Source: Desulfocicer vacuolatum DSM 3385 (lineage in GTDB: Bacteria > Desulfobacterota > Desulfobacteria > Desulfobacterales > Desulfobacteraceae). Taken from it: a stretch of 64,000 nucleotides of DNA. The stretch lies in contig NZ_FWXY01000019.1 in assembly GCF_900176365.1 (NCBI RefSeq), positions 1 through 64,000 of the forward strand, read 5' to 3'. How positions within the stretch are numbered: position 1 is the first letter of the stretch; the number at the start of each line of letters is the position of its first letter. The position numbers and the translations under genes were made by a program. Under the pieces are notes generated by a model. The model did not search any database. It was given only the letters and a program-made list of their open reading frames with translations, and had not been told where the DNA came from. Below are positions 26,154 to 36,156 of the stretch, one piece after another.

Positions 26154-27941
26154 ATGGATGAAAATCAACAAAAAAATCTATCAAAGGTGGGGAAAAAAGC
26201 AGGTAAAAATGCCATGGCAGGCATGGCGGCCACCGCCATTTATTTTTTAAGCCGCATTGCCCTGACCCCCATTATTTTAAGCTATATTTCCCTCACCGAA
26301 TTTGGCCTGTGGTCCATCTGTTTTGTGATTCTGTCCTACGCAGCCGTGGGGGCCGTGGGCATCAACACCGCCTACGTCAAATTCACAGCCCAATACCATG
26401 CAGAAAAAAATCTGGAAAAAATGAACAGCCTGTTTTCCACAGGCCTGTTATTCATGCTTTTGTTTGCTCTGATTTTTTATACCGCCATCTATCTTCTTCA
26501 CCCGTGGTTGCTGGGCCTTTTCCATGTCAAAGCCCAATCCATGTCCATTGCAGGGTTCATGGTCATGGGTACCACCCTTGTATTCTGCATTGACTTTACC
26601 ATGGGAGGTTTTCGATCCGTCCTGGACGGCCTCCAGGAAATTGCCTTTACAAAAAGTGTTAATGTGGGGGCCTCGGTGTTTGAGGTGATCCTCATTGTGA
26701 TATTCCTTCCTCTGGGCATGGGAGTCAAGGGACTTTTATATGCCTATGGTATTAAAACCGTTGCAGAAATGCTAATCTGCACCGTATTTGTATTTAAAAA
26801 ACTGCCGGGCTTTTCCATTGGCATCTCCTTTATCAGCGCCGCTGCGTTTAAAGAGCTTTTTGTCTATGTTGGCAAGGTTCAGGTGCTGGGGGCCATTTCC
26901 ATCTTTAATGCATCCCTGGCCCGCTTTGTCATTGCCTCTTTCATGGGGCTTGCCGGTACCGGACTTTTTGAAATCGGCCGAAAATTTCCCTTCACCGGCA
27001 GAAACATCTCCCGGGCCGCTTTTACCCCTTTTTTCCCAGCGGCCTCCTATCTTGGGGGACGATGGCAACGGGGGGATCTGGCACCTGTGGGGCTACGGAT
27101 TAAAAAATATCTCTTTTTATTCCTGGCCTCTTTATTAATCGGCATGGTGCCGGTGATTTTCATCTATATTTTCAATCCCGGGGCACACACCTTACCCACG
27201 GCGTTATTATGCGCCTTTATCGGACTGATCATTGCCACGGTGACACCGTTTTTAAAATGGCTTTATGGCACATTTAAAGAGGAAGACAAACTTCTTGAAA
27301 CGGAACTCCAGAGCTTTTACCTCAAAGGGCTGCGACTGCTTGCCATACTGAATGCCACCGTATTTGGTTTTTTAATGGCCGTGGCCACCCCCTTGATCAC
27401 CTGCTGGGTGGGCAATGAATATATCGGTGCCGCAGGGGTCATGGTGATCATCAGCCTGTCCAACATGATTCATCTTTGCACAGGACCCGCCACCTTGGTG
27501 TTTAAGGGGATCAATCGATCCGGACGGGAATTTGAATATCTTATTATTCAGCTCATCACGGCCCTGTTATGGATTCCCACCGGGACCCGCTTCATGGGTA
27601 TTCTGGGAGCATCACTGGGGGTTTTGGCCAGCTCCTGCCTGGGCAGTATCTTTTTGTTCTTAAGGACCAACCAGGCATTTGGCATCACTTTAAAACAATT
27701 TGTAAAAACCGTGCTCACCCCCACACTGGGTCCTTTACTGGTGACCATGACGGTGTACGTTATCACCCTTATCCTGCCCATGCACACAAGAATAATAGCC
27801 GGGGTGGAAGTCATTTTTCTGGGAATTTTCCATCTGGCCCTGACCTTTACTCTTTTATGGAAATTTTTTCTCACCGCAGATGAAACCACCCCTCTGATGA
27901 ATATAATAAAACATCGGCTTCCCGGAAAAAACAGAGGATAA
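26154..27941 (+). CDS. Polysaccharide flippase (Wzx/MOP superfamily)
   Basis: A 595-residue integral membrane protein with about 14 hydrophobic helices and the N-terminal pattern of lipid-linked repeat-unit exporters (AIYFLSRIALTPIILSYISL). It is longer than the usual Wzx (about 420-500), with an extra hydrophilic stretch near residues 370-390. It probably flips undecaprenyl-linked repeat units to the periplasm. It starts two bases after the Wza-like gene's stop, with AAGGATG upstream. Confidence 0.8.
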   Translation: MDENQQKNLSKVGKKAGKNAMAGMAATAIYFLSRIALTPIILSYISLTEFGLWSICFVILSYAAVGAVGINTAYVKFTAQYHAEKNLEKMNSLFSTGLLFMLLFALIFYTAIYLLHPWLLGLFHVKAQSMSIAGFMVMGTTLVFCIDFTMGGFRSVLDGLQEIAFTKSVNVGASVFEVILIVIFLPLGMGVKGLLYAYGIKTVAEMLICTVFVFKKLPGFSIGISFISAAAFKELFVYVGKVQVLGAISIFNASLARFVIASFMGLAGTGLFEIGRKFPFTGRNISRAAFTPFFPAASYLGGRWQRGDLAPVGLRIKKYLFLFLASLLIGMVPVIFIYIFNPGAHTLPTALLCAFIGLIIATVTPFLKWLYGTFKEEDKLLETELQSFYLKGLRLLAILNATVFGFLMAVATPLITCWVGNEYIGAAGVMVIISLSNMIHLCTGPATLVFKGINRSGREFEYLIIQLITALLWIPTGTRFMGILGASLGVLASSCLGSIFLFLRTNQAFGITLKQFVKTVLTPTLGPLLVTMTVYVITLILPMHTRIIAGVEVIFLGIFHLALTFTLLWKFFLTADETTPLMNIIKHRLPGKNRG

Positions 27942-27951
27942 AAAAACCGCC

Positions 27952-30117
27952 ATGGAGACCTCCTCACAAGAACTGCTGCCAGGGACAAAAAAAGGTAAAC
28001 CCCTTGATATTTTTAGATTTTTAAGAAAATATACAGTCCCCATCATTGTTCTGGGTAATTTTATTTTTACCCTGCTCATCCCCTTTGCTCTCATGGGGAT
28101 CAAGCCCTATTACATGGCCACGGCAAAACTTCAGATAGATCCTGTGGTTCAAACCATCATCGGCAAGGGTCAGGAAAACTCCATTCTCCAGCAATACTCA
28201 GACTATTCCAGAACCCAGGCCACCCGCTTAAGAAGCCATGACGTCCTGGAAGAAGCTGTTAAACGCCTGGTTCCAGAACACAGAGATGCCCTTTTTTTCC
28301 CCGGGGCACCCCAGGAAAGATGTATTACCATGCTCCACAAAAAACTGTCAGTTAAAATCGTCCGCAGGACCCATCTCATTGAACTGGAACTCCAGTCCGG
28401 TCGCCGTACCGGTCTTGCCCAAGTGCTCAACAATGTCATGGAATCTTACAAAGACATTGTGGATTCCCAGCAAAAGCAACAAAACCAGACCCGTCTTAAA
28501 TATCTGGAATCGGAAAGGGATCATTTGCGCCGGAGCATAGACAATAAAATCACCACTCTCAAAGACATTGCCAAAAAAACCCACACCAGTGAGTTCAGTG
28601 AAATGTACAATTTTTACTATAAACGGGCAGAGCAGCTCCAGCAGGCAAAGGTAAAAATTGATCTCATGCTAATGGATGTGGAAACCGCTTATAACCAGAA
28701 AGTCCAGGAAAAAGAAAAAATATCCAAGCTGGACATGGAACCCTTTGTGGAAGAAGTGGTGGCCAATGACTGGGGGCTTGACTCCACCCAGTCCTGGACC
28801 TACCAGCAACTCCAGGAACTGAGGACCAAACTGGATGGATTAAGTGAAAAAAGCTCTGACAGAACCTATATTGAAGAGCGCATGAAAGCCATGAGCCGGT
28901 ATGAAAAGAAGATGACAAATGAAGTGCGCAAACTGGCGGACATGACGGTTTACGGAAAACGTGATTATGAGTTGACCACCAACCTGATAAAGGAACAGAG
29001 TCGATATGATGCTCTCAGGGAAGCGGCCAAAGATATTTCAACCCAGCTGGCAAAGGCCAGGGAAGAAGCTGCCATTAATTCAGAACGCCTCATCAACGGA
29101 GAACAAACCCAGGCGGAACTGAGACACATGCGGGGACTTTTGTTTAAATATGAGTCCAGAATCAACGAGCTTGGGGTACAAGCCAATGCCCCCAGCAGAA
29201 TTTCCTTTGCCCTCAGAGCCCAGACACCCATGTCCCCTGCGGGAAATAATGCAAAAAAACTGGTCATGGTGTGTGTGATTGTCCCCTTTGGGTTCATCGG
29301 GTTTATCTGTCTTGTCATTGAGTTTATGGACAACCGCATCACCAACCCCATGAACATCACCCATGCCCTGGGCCATCCATCCACCTGGCCCATCTCCCGG
29401 GCATTGCCCCATGTTCCCTTCTCCAGGGTGACCCTTGAAGCCCCGGCATCGGTGACATCCAAAGCCCTTCGCAGCCTGGCCCTGAGAATTTACAAGGAAA
29501 ATCAGACCAATGAATCGCGTATTTTTCTTTTTAACGCCGTCACCGACACCTCCGGCACCTCGGAGATCATCCTCAACGTGGGCAACCTGTTGGGACAGAT
29601 CCATCCCAATATTTTGATCATTGAAGCTGTCACTGCCAAACCGGCCATGCGAAGGCTGCTTGATATTCCTCCATCCCAACCGGGCATTGCAGAAATGATC
29701 AACGGTGAAGCCGATTTCAATGAATGCATTTATACAGATGCAGAACGCAATGTGGATATTTTACCGGCATCGGGAAAGGAGAAATTCCAGAACTCCACCT
29801 TGATATACGGCATGATCATCACCATGGCCAAAAAAAATTACGACATTGTGCTCATCGACTCCAGTCCGGTGATGCAAAATGATTTCACCGAATACCTCAC
29901 TGTATTTTCAGATGTCCTGCTTCTGGTGGTCCAGGGAAACCGGGCAATGTATTCCGATCTGAGGCGAACCGCAGAGCTGTTTATCCGGCAGCAGATCCCG
30001 GCCATCATCCCGGTGCTTAACTGGGGGGGGCCCCGCTACGTGGGAAAACTTGAAAAACGCATGGAAAACTCATTCCTGCACTCCTTTTTAAAACGTATCA
30101 GGCGGGCAATGGGGTAA
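27952..30117 (+). CDS. Wzc-like chain-length protein with degenerate tyrosine-kinase domain
   Basis: 721 residues: a cytoplasmic start, helix 1 (about 28-48), a long periplasmic Wzz/coiled-coil part (about 60-430), helix 2 (about 440-460) and a C-terminal P-loop-type domain. That domain aligns with bacterial tyrosine kinases (FNAVTDTSGTSEIILNVGNL, ILIIEAVTAKPAMRRLL, YDIVLIDSSPV), but the Walker A GKS/T is replaced by G535-T-S-E, the aspartate of Walker A' is Glu, and no C-terminal tyrosine cluster is present. It is therefore unlikely to hydrolyse ATP or autophosphorylate, while its role in chain length or export may persist. Confidence 0.85.
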   Translation: METSSQELLPGTKKGKPLDIFRFLRKYTVPIIVLGNFIFTLLIPFALMGIKPYYMATAKLQIDPVVQTIIGKGQENSILQQYSDYSRTQATRLRSHDVLEEAVKRLVPEHRDALFFPGAPQERCITMLHKKLSVKIVRRTHLIELELQSGRRTGLAQVLNNVMESYKDIVDSQQKQQNQTRLKYLESERDHLRRSIDNKITTLKDIAKKTHTSEFSEMYNFYYKRAEQLQQAKVKIDLMLMDVETAYNQKVQEKEKISKLDMEPFVEEVVANDWGLDSTQSWTYQQLQELRTKLDGLSEKSSDRTYIEERMKAMSRYEKKMTNEVRKLADMTVYGKRDYELTTNLIKEQSRYDALREAAKDISTQLAKAREEAAINSERLINGEQTQAELRHMRGLLFKYESRINELGVQANAPSRISFALRAQTPMSPAGNNAKKLVMVCVIVPFGFIGFICLVIEFMDNRITNPMNITHALGHPSTWPISRALPHVPFSRVTLEAPASVTSKALRSLALRIYKENQTNESRIFLFNAVTDTSGTSEIILNVGNLLGQIHPNILIIEAVTAKPAMRRLLDIPPSQPGIAEMINGEADFNECIYTDAERNVDILPASGKEKFQNSTLIYGMIITMAKKNYDIVLIDSSPVMQNDFTEYLTVFSDVLLLVVQGNRAMYSDLRRTAELFIRQQIPAIIPVLNWGGPRYVGKLEKRMENSFLHSFLKRIRRAMG

Positions 30118-30123
30118 AATATC

Positions 30124-31692
30124 ATGAGAGGAAATTTTATATGCCTGCTTTCCCTTATCATGATCATTCCGGCCATCTTCTATTTTTTTTCCAGATATGG
30201 AGGGCCGAAAGCTGCCGTCATTGCATTTTTCGGTGCAGTGCTCTTCCTTCCCATGGAAGAACTCCATGTGCCTCTGATTCTGTATAACAAAATGACGGCA
30301 ACGGGCATTGGCGTCATGCTTGCCATGAAAGTAACGGATGGAGAACGTCTGGAAAATTTTGCCTTGCACCCGGTGGATTACCCCATGATTGTATGGCTTT
30401 CTTCCGTGATTTTTTCCTCCATACTAAACGGCCTTGGTGCCAAGGACGGACTCCAGGAAAGCTTTAACACATTTACCCTGTGGGGGGTTCCCTACCTGGC
30501 CGGACGAATCTACTTCTCCGATCCCAGGGGGCATCTTCTGTTGTGCCAAGCCCTGTTCCTGTGCGGGTTTATCTACATTCCCTTTGTGGCCTTTGAGCTG
30601 GTCATGAGTCCCCAGGCCCATAACATTGTTTACGGATACATGCAGCACTCCTTTGCCCAGGTGATCCGGGGAGGCGGGTATCGCCCCATGGTGTTCATGC
30701 AGCACGGCATCATGCTGGGTACCTTCATGTGCATGGCAGCCCTGGTGGGTATATGGTGCACGGCAACCAAGGTGTTTCCCAAAAAGATATTCAATGTCCC
30801 AACCTGGCTTCTGGCCCTTGTGATGCTTTTTTCCGCCATTGTATGCAAATCATCCGGCGCCATTGGCCTTATGTTCCTGGGACTCATGGCACTGTTTGCC
30901 TCATCAAAACTGAAAACGGCAATACTCATATGGTCAATGCTGTTGATTCCACCGGCCTATATTTCCACCCGGTCCACAGGCTATTGGGACGGACAAAATG
31001 CCATTGATTTAATTACAGAAAAATTCAGTGCAGACCGGGCTGCCTCCCTGGCCTTCCGATTTGACAATGAAAATATTCTGGTGGAAAAGGCCCTGGAAAG
31101 ACCTTTTTTCGGCTGGGGGGGATGGGGTCGATCCCGGGTGTATGACCCGGACACCGGGGAAGATTTGAGTACCACGGACGGGTTCTGGGTCATCATTCTC
31201 GGCAGCCGGGGCTTCATGGGCCTGATATCGGTGTCCCTTGTGCTCTTTTTACCCATGCTGCTGTTCACCCTGAGAAACCATCCCAAAACCTGGACCCAGC
31301 CGGAAATTGCCCCCAGTGCGGCCATTGCCATCATCCCCTTGCTGTTTCTCATTGACTGCACACTAAATGCCATGGTCAACCAGATGTACATTATATTTGC
31401 CGGGGGAATAACAGGAATGATCACCCACAAAAAAATACAACCCATGTCTGCACCCGGGGAAGAAGAACCCACATCATTGCCGTCTCCCCTTTCCACTTCC
31501 CGGCCCATGGGGTCACCCATTTTGCCGCCCCCGGGTCGGGGCACCACCCGTTTTGTACTGCAGCGCAATTATACAGGCCCCCGATTTCAACTTGAAAAAA
31601 CGCCCGCAAACTTAAATAATCAGGAGAAGATATCCCATGGGCAAAAAGGAAAAAGACAAGCCCTTCAAAGGCCTGTCACTGAAATTAAATAA
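30124..31692 (+). CDS. O-antigen ligase/polymerase-like membrane protein (Wzy-type)
   Basis: 522 residues with 10-12 hydrophobic helices and a large loop holding SADRAASLAFRFDNENILVEKALERPFFGWGGWG, the R-x-H/E-type region seen in Wzy_C proteins (quoted from about residue 305). It likely polymerises repeat units in the periplasm. The last 85 residues are a hydrophilic Pro/Ser-rich tail with no known domain. Its 3' end overlaps the VanZ gene by 56 bases, so the tail end and the VanZ start share DNA. Confidence 0.75.
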   Translation: MRGNFICLLSLIMIIPAIFYFFSRYGGPKAAVIAFFGAVLFLPMEELHVPLILYNKMTATGIGVMLAMKVTDGERLENFALHPVDYPMIVWLSSVIFSSILNGLGAKDGLQESFNTFTLWGVPYLAGRIYFSDPRGHLLLCQALFLCGFIYIPFVAFELVMSPQAHNIVYGYMQHSFAQVIRGGGYRPMVFMQHGIMLGTFMCMAALVGIWCTATKVFPKKIFNVPTWLLALVMLFSAIVCKSSGAIGLMFLGLMALFASSKLKTAILIWSMLLIPPAYISTRSTGYWDGQNAIDLITEKFSADRAASLAFRFDNENILVEKALERPFFGWGGWGRSRVYDPDTGEDLSTTDGFWVIILGSRGFMGLISVSLVLFLPMLLFTLRNHPKTWTQPEIAPSAAIAIIPLLFLIDCTLNAMVNQMYIIFAGGITGMITHKKIQPMSAPGEEEPTSLPSPLSTSRPMGSPILPPPGRGTTRFVLQRNYTGPRFQLEKTPANLNNQEKISHGQKGKRQALQRPVTEIK

Positions 31693-32101
31693 AACTGATA
31701 TCTGGAAAAACCTCATCTCCCGCCCCCTCATTGTTCTGTGGATAGCAAGTATAGCCTTTGTTATCATAAGCTCCCTGATTCCCCAGGCAAGCCTCAGTGA
31801 GGGCAACACCCCCATGGGACTTGATAAGCTGGCCCGGATCATCACCTTTGGATTGATTGCATTTTTTCCCATTGCTTTTTTTTCATCCATAAAACTTGGT
31901 TTCTGTGTGTCATCTTCCATGCCCGGCCTGGGATTTATACTGGAACTCATGCAGAAATATGTGCCGGGAAGGCATTTTTCACCGGAAGATATCGTTGCAA
32001 ACAATATCGGTGCCGTCCTTGGCATCATACTGGCGGTGATCATAAGAATAATGTTTCGCACGGGCCGACATACCCAAAAAGGAGAATTGCATGAAAAATG
32101 A
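31637..32101 (+). CDS. VanZ-like membrane protein
   Basis: 154 residues with about four helices. LDKLARIITFGLIAFFP and LELMQKYVPGRHFSPEDIVANNIGAVLG match the VanZ family (DK..H/R...Y and E..Q...PGR..s..D..aN..G). The family's biochemical role is unclear, though members recur in polysaccharide clusters. It overlaps the polymerase gene by 56 bases and the next glycosyltransferase by 11, so translation of all three is coupled. Confidence 0.8.
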   Translation: MGKKEKDKPFKGLSLKLNKTDIWKNLISRPLIVLWIASIAFVIISSLIPQASLSEGNTPMGLDKLARIITFGLIAFFPIAFFSSIKLGFCVSSSMPGLGFILELMQKYVPGRHFSPEDIVANNIGAVLGIILAVIIRIMFRTGRHTQKGELHEK

Positions 32102-33356
32102 AAACATAAAAATATTAATGGTGATGGAACAGTGCAATCCGGAATGGGCGTCCGTGCCCTTGCTCTCCTATAATTTCTACCATGAAATCCGCAAACGGGT
32201 ACAGGTTACCCTGGTGACCCATGAACGAAATCAATCCGCCCTGGAAAAAGTCCGGGGCAATCACACCATTGACTATATCCGGGAGTCGTCTCTTTTAAAA
32301 CGATATTACCGCCTCATAAAAATCGTCACCCACCGGGGGGCCGTGAACTGGCCGTTACAACATGCCCTTTCCTATCCCATTTATGGGGAATTCAACCATC
32401 GGGTGAGCCAGAAATATGGTCCCCTCATCCGGGCCCAAAAATATGATCTGGTGCATGTGATGACCCCCATTCTGCCCAGATACCCGGTGAAACTCATTGA
32501 TCACTGTGAAACCACCCCTTTTTTGCTGGGGCCGGTGAACGGCGGCGTTCCCTTTCCTCCGGGGTTTGACACCGTTGCCAAAAAAGAGTTTGCCGGATTT
32601 AATTTTCTGCGCATGTTCACTCGACTGATTCCGGGATACACCAAAACATATCAAACTGCAGACAAAGTGCTTTCAGGCTCTCTGTACACACAGAACATGT
32701 TGAAAAATCTGTTTGACATGGATGATTCCCGCATTGGTCTTTTCCATGAAAACGGTATTCTTGCCTCCTTTACAGAAACACCCAAAAAGCACACATCAAA
32801 AACAATGAATCTGCTGTTTGTGGGAAGGCTTGTGGCATATAAAGGGGCTGACATGGCCATCAAAGCGTTGTCCACATTGCCAAAAACCGTTCAAAAGCGA
32901 TTGACTTTCACCATTGTGGGGGATGGTCCTGAAAAAAAATCACTGGAAAGACTGGCCGGAAAGGCCGGTGTGGGGAATATTGTCCATTTCACCGGATGGA
33001 TACCCCAGAAAGAAACCTTGATCCACTACAAAAAAAGCGATGTGTTCTGTTTTCCTTCAGTGCGTGAATTTGGAGGGGCCGTGGCCCTGGAAGCCATGGG
33101 GTGCGGACTTCCCTGTATTGTACCGGACTATGCAGGTCTTGGAGAATACGTCACAGAGGAGACCGGCATTAAAATCAAACCCAAATCCCGGGACCACCTG
33201 ATTCAAAAATTTGCTGAAAAAATCCAATTCCTGCTGGAAAACCCGGACATCAGAGAAAAAATGTCAGCCCGGGCCATTGACCGGGTAAGAACCTATGAAT
33301 GGGGGAATAAAGCCCATGACATGGTCTGTTTATATAAAAAAATGATCAGGGCATAA
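32091..33356 (+). CDS. Glycosyltransferase family 4
   Basis: A 421-residue GT-B enzyme. LLFVGRLVAYKGADMAIKAL, GDGPEKKSLERLAG and FPSVREFGGAVALEAMGCGL (E-x7-E) form the donor domain. The N-terminal domain (DLVHVMTPILPRYPVKL) is less conserved. It is probably another repeat-unit transferase, the last gene before the sulfation genes. Confidence 0.87.
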   Translation: MKNENIKILMVMEQCNPEWASVPLLSYNFYHEIRKRVQVTLVTHERNQSALEKVRGNHTIDYIRESSLLKRYYRLIKIVTHRGAVNWPLQHALSYPIYGEFNHRVSQKYGPLIRAQKYDLVHVMTPILPRYPVKLIDHCETTPFLLGPVNGGVPFPPGFDTVAKKEFAGFNFLRMFTRLIPGYTKTYQTADKVLSGSLYTQNMLKNLFDMDDSRIGLFHENGILASFTETPKKHTSKTMNLLFVGRLVAYKGADMAIKALSTLPKTVQKRLTFTIVGDGPEKKSLERLAGKAGVGNIVHFTGWIPQKETLIHYKKSDVFCFPSVREFGGAVALEAMGCGLPCIVPDYAGLGEYVTEETGIKIKPKSRDHLIQKFAEKIQFLLENPDIREKMSARAIDRVRTYEWGNKAHDMVCLYKKMIRA

Positions 33357-33405
33357 GCGCCTTCCCTCGGTGTGCCGCCTCTGAAAAGACCCCAAAGGAG
33401 ATAAT

Positions 33406-34200
33406 ATGATGTCCCATCCCATTGATCTTGAATTTTTAAAAGAACTGTCAAAGGCAGCCGGAAAAGGTATCATGGATATTTATACCACAGATTTCTCTGT
33501 GGACATCAAATCCGATGATTCCCCTCTCACAAAGGCAGATACCTGTTCCCATGAAATCATCTCCGCCGGGCTGAAAAAAGAATATCCCGCCATTCCCATC
33601 TTATCTGAGGAAGGCAAAACCATCTCCTTTGAAGAGAGAAAACAATGGCAACGCTTCTGGCTGGTGGACCCTCTGGACGGCACCAAGGAATTTATAAAAA
33701 AGAACGATGAATTCACCGTGAACATTGCCTTGATAGAAAACCATATCCCTGTGGCAGGGGCCATCTATGCCCCGGCCCTGGATCTGATGTATCTGGCAGA
33801 TGTGGAAACCGGATGCTGGGAAATTACCCGGGAAAAACAGCTAAAACTTGAAATTGTTCCTCCGATTGACGGGGATGTGGTCCGGGTGGTCCAGAGCCGG
33901 TCCCACCCCTCAAAAGAGCTGACAAAGTGCCTGAATGCCCTGCCTCCCCATGAAGCTGTGAGCCGGGGAAGTTCTTTAAAATTCTGTCTGGTGGCCGCAG
34001 GCAAAGCAGATCTTTATCCAAGACTTGGCCCCACCTGGGAATGGGACACAGGGGCTGGCCAGGCAGTGGTCACCGCAGCCGGGGGCATTGTCACAGACAC
34101 CAAAGGAGTATCGTTTAAATACAACAAAGCAAATCTACTCAATGGACCGTTTTTTGTGGGCTCAAACTTGAATTTTATGGAAAACTTATCTCTTTTTTAA
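33406..34200 (+). CDS. cysQ: 3'(2'),5'-bisphosphate nucleotidase (PAP phosphatase)
   Basis: 264 residues of the inositol-monophosphatase superfamily, CysQ type. Metal-binding motifs are LSEEGK near residue 66, the DPLDGTKEFIKKNDEFTVNIALI block near 88, and WEWDTGAGQAVVTAAGG near 213. It hydrolyses 3'-phosphoadenosine 5'-phosphate, the inhibitory by-product of PAPS-dependent sulfotransferases. Its presence between glycosyltransferases, with an APS kinase and sulfotransferase downstream, points to polysaccharide sulfation. AAAGGAG precedes the ATG. Confidence 0.88.
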   Translation: MMSHPIDLEFLKELSKAAGKGIMDIYTTDFSVDIKSDDSPLTKADTCSHEIISAGLKKEYPAIPILSEEGKTISFEERKQWQRFWLVDPLDGTKEFIKKNDEFTVNIALIENHIPVAGAIYAPALDLMYLADVETGCWEITREKQLKLEIVPPIDGDVVRVVQSRSHPSKELTKCLNALPPHEAVSRGSSLKFCLVAAGKADLYPRLGPTWEWDTGAGQAVVTAAGGIVTDTKGVSFKYNKANLLNGPFFVGSNLNFMENLSLF

Positions 34201-34476
34201 AACTGATTCCAAAAGATGCAACACCATCAACATGCCCAAGCCTTGCCATTAAACGCATATTCCTGGACAATGGCTTTGACGACTACATTGCACTGAAAGA
34301 GGTCTTAAATACTACAAACAGGGGTTTATCATAAGCTGGGCCACTATACGTGATATAAAATTTTATTAACCACAAAGCGCTGTAATTACAGCTATTAGTT
34401 TTTGTCACCGAAATTTTATCACACCATGGCCCACGTTATGACCAAGCCCAACAAAAATAAAAGTGGAGGAATCATC
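34201..34476 (+). other. Intergenic region
   Basis: 276 bases between cysQ and the acyltransferase. AT-rich, with no repeat copy and no convincing terminator. A promoter for the acyltransferase could lie here but I could not identify one. Confidence 0.3.
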
Positions 34477-35517
34477 ATGGCCCATCGCATTGTCTGGATT
34501 GATACCCTTAAAGCCATGACCATTTTTCTGGTGGTCATCGGCCACACCATCGGTCTGCCCACCCCGGTGGAACGCCTGATCTTCTCCTTTCACATGCCCA
34601 TTTTTTTCTGGCTTTCAGGACTTCTTGTTAAAAAAAACATTAGAGAGATTCCATTTAGGGCCTATGTGAAAAACAAGGCCCGAAGCCGCCTGATTCCCTA
34701 TATCTCCTTTTCCATATTAAGCTATATCCTATGGTTTTTTCTTTTTCGTCATTTTGGTACCCAGGCCCAGTTAAACATCAGCCCCATTCGTACATTTATC
34801 GGCATTTTCTATGGCAATGGCATCAACCACTGGATGGACCACAACACGGTGCTGTGGTTTTTTCTCTGCCTCTTTGTCACGGAAATCCTATTTTTCTTTT
34901 TGATTAAAATCCCTTCAAAAATGGGGTTGATGGTTGCATTAACACTTTTTTCCATTGGGGGGTACGTGGATACATGGATCAACCGCCCCGATGGATTCAG
35001 GCTGCCCTGGAATATGGACATTGCTTTTTCCATGGTGGTCTTTTACGGCATTGGGTATCTGTGCCAGCCCTGGCTCAGCTTTGACATCTGGAAAAATCGT
35101 CTCTTTAAATGGGGTCTTGGTGCCACCTGTCTGGCGCTTTACACGGTATGCAGCCTGATGAACCTAAAAGTGGCGGTGGTGGCGGGGGTATACGGCAATT
35201 ATATCTTTTTTTATACTGCCGCATTATCAGGAATTTTGTTCTGGGTCATTCTGGCCATGCAAATTCCTGCCAACCGTCTGATATCAAAAATCGGAGACAG
35301 CACCCTGATTATTTTTCCCCTGCATTTGCTAGTATTTCCTTTTTTAACAGCCATTATCGTGTATGGATTTAAAATACCATCAAGCATCAAGGAAGATTCC
35401 ATCCTACTTTCCCTTGCCTATGCCGTTATCAGCATTCTGATATTACTTCCCGTGGCTGACGGAATAAAAAAATATTTTCCGGTTTTCATCGGTCTTCCGG
35501 GAAAAGATAAAAAGTAA
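34477..35517 (+). CDS. Membrane acyltransferase 3 family protein
   Basis: 346 residues, about ten helices. It starts MAHRIVWIDTLKAMTIFLVVIGHTI, where the His of the family active site follows the D-x-LK motif, and continues with FHMPIFFWLSGLL and a conserved FPLHLLVFPFL near the end. Such proteins add acetyl, succinyl or similar groups to sugars at the membrane. GGAGG is well placed before 34477; the frame extends upstream without a ribosome site. Confidence 0.85.
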   Translation: MAHRIVWIDTLKAMTIFLVVIGHTIGLPTPVERLIFSFHMPIFFWLSGLLVKKNIREIPFRAYVKNKARSRLIPYISFSILSYILWFFLFRHFGTQAQLNISPIRTFIGIFYGNGINHWMDHNTVLWFFLCLFVTEILFFFLIKIPSKMGLMVALTLFSIGGYVDTWINRPDGFRLPWNMDIAFSMVVFYGIGYLCQPWLSFDIWKNRLFKWGLGATCLALYTVCSLMNLKVAVVAGVYGNYIFFYTAALSGILFWVILAMQIPANRLISKIGDSTLIIFPLHLLVFPFLTAIIVYGFKIPSSIKEDSILLSLAYAVISILILLPVADGIKKYFPVFIGLPGKDKK

Positions 35518-35671
35518 AGTACCGATCTCAAATAATTCGAGCTGTGCGGGTACAATTTTATCTATCGGCTTTTACAAATCAAATAGATCGAAATTAGAAA
35601 CATTTAAAACACATAGGCTGCCAATGGCAAAAATCCCATGGAATAATTCTATTCTACATACTTTTATGCAT

Positions 35672-35712
35672 GGCTATTGCCTGGCATTGCCCGGGAATAG
35701 CCTTATTTTTAA
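35672..35712 (+). terminator. Probable terminator after the acyltransferase gene
   Basis: GGCTATT pairs with AATAGCC, with inner CC/GG and GGC/GCC pairs and a three-base loop. TTATTTTTAATTTT follows on the plus strand. It lies 155 bases after the stop codon. Confidence 0.55.
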
Positions 35713-35752
35713 TTTTAATCTCAACTTTCGGTGTTCGCATCTCGTGGTGGGC

Positions 35753-35880
35753 TCAGGCTTTCGTTATTGACATTATCGAGGTTTTTTTCGTTGGCAAAGG
35801 CCTTGGTCGATAACATCAATAACAAAAGCCTGACCCCGTCGGCACATGACCCCGTCGGCACACTGACCCCATCGGTACAT
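35753..35880. repeat. 27-bp imperfect inverted repeat and 16-bp tandem repeat (possible IS remnant)
   Basis: Arms at 35753-35779 and 35807-35833 (starting TCAGGCTTTCGTTATTGA) pair with three mismatches across a 27-base gap. Directly after come three copies of a 16-17 base unit, TGACCCCGTCGGCACA, the last slightly changed. Multiple terminal repeats containing TGACCCC are common at ends of IS21-like elements, so this may be an element's end, but no transposase reading frame is present. Confidence 0.4.
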
Positions 35881-36156
35881 TTAAAAATGCCAGCTTTGAA
35901 ATGAAGCCCGAAAGTTGAGTTTTGATCACATCATGGCCTGTGTCATCCCAAAAGCACGCTTGTACTGTTTTTCGGAAAGAGTGACTAAGTATGGTGGGAT
36001 AAAAGGATATTTTCAACTGATGTTTCCCAGAAAGGATGGAAAAAAATATTGTGACCCCCCCATACAATTGCACCTTGACACCATAATATCACCATAATAA
36101 AGTAAGATCGTTACAAAATGGATCAAATTCACCTTACCTTTACAATTGAACAAGGA
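35881..36156. other. Intergenic region without a supported gene
   Basis: About 275 bases with short open frames on both strands (for example one ending near 36097) that lack ribosome sites and known motifs. Part could be decayed mobile-element DNA given the repeats just before it. Confidence 0.3.

Noticed and set aside
35816-36073. 85-codon minus-strand frame after the TGACCCC repeats
   Set aside because: I tried to read it as a transposase remnant, but no DDE or HTH motif is visible and the frame includes the repeats themselves.
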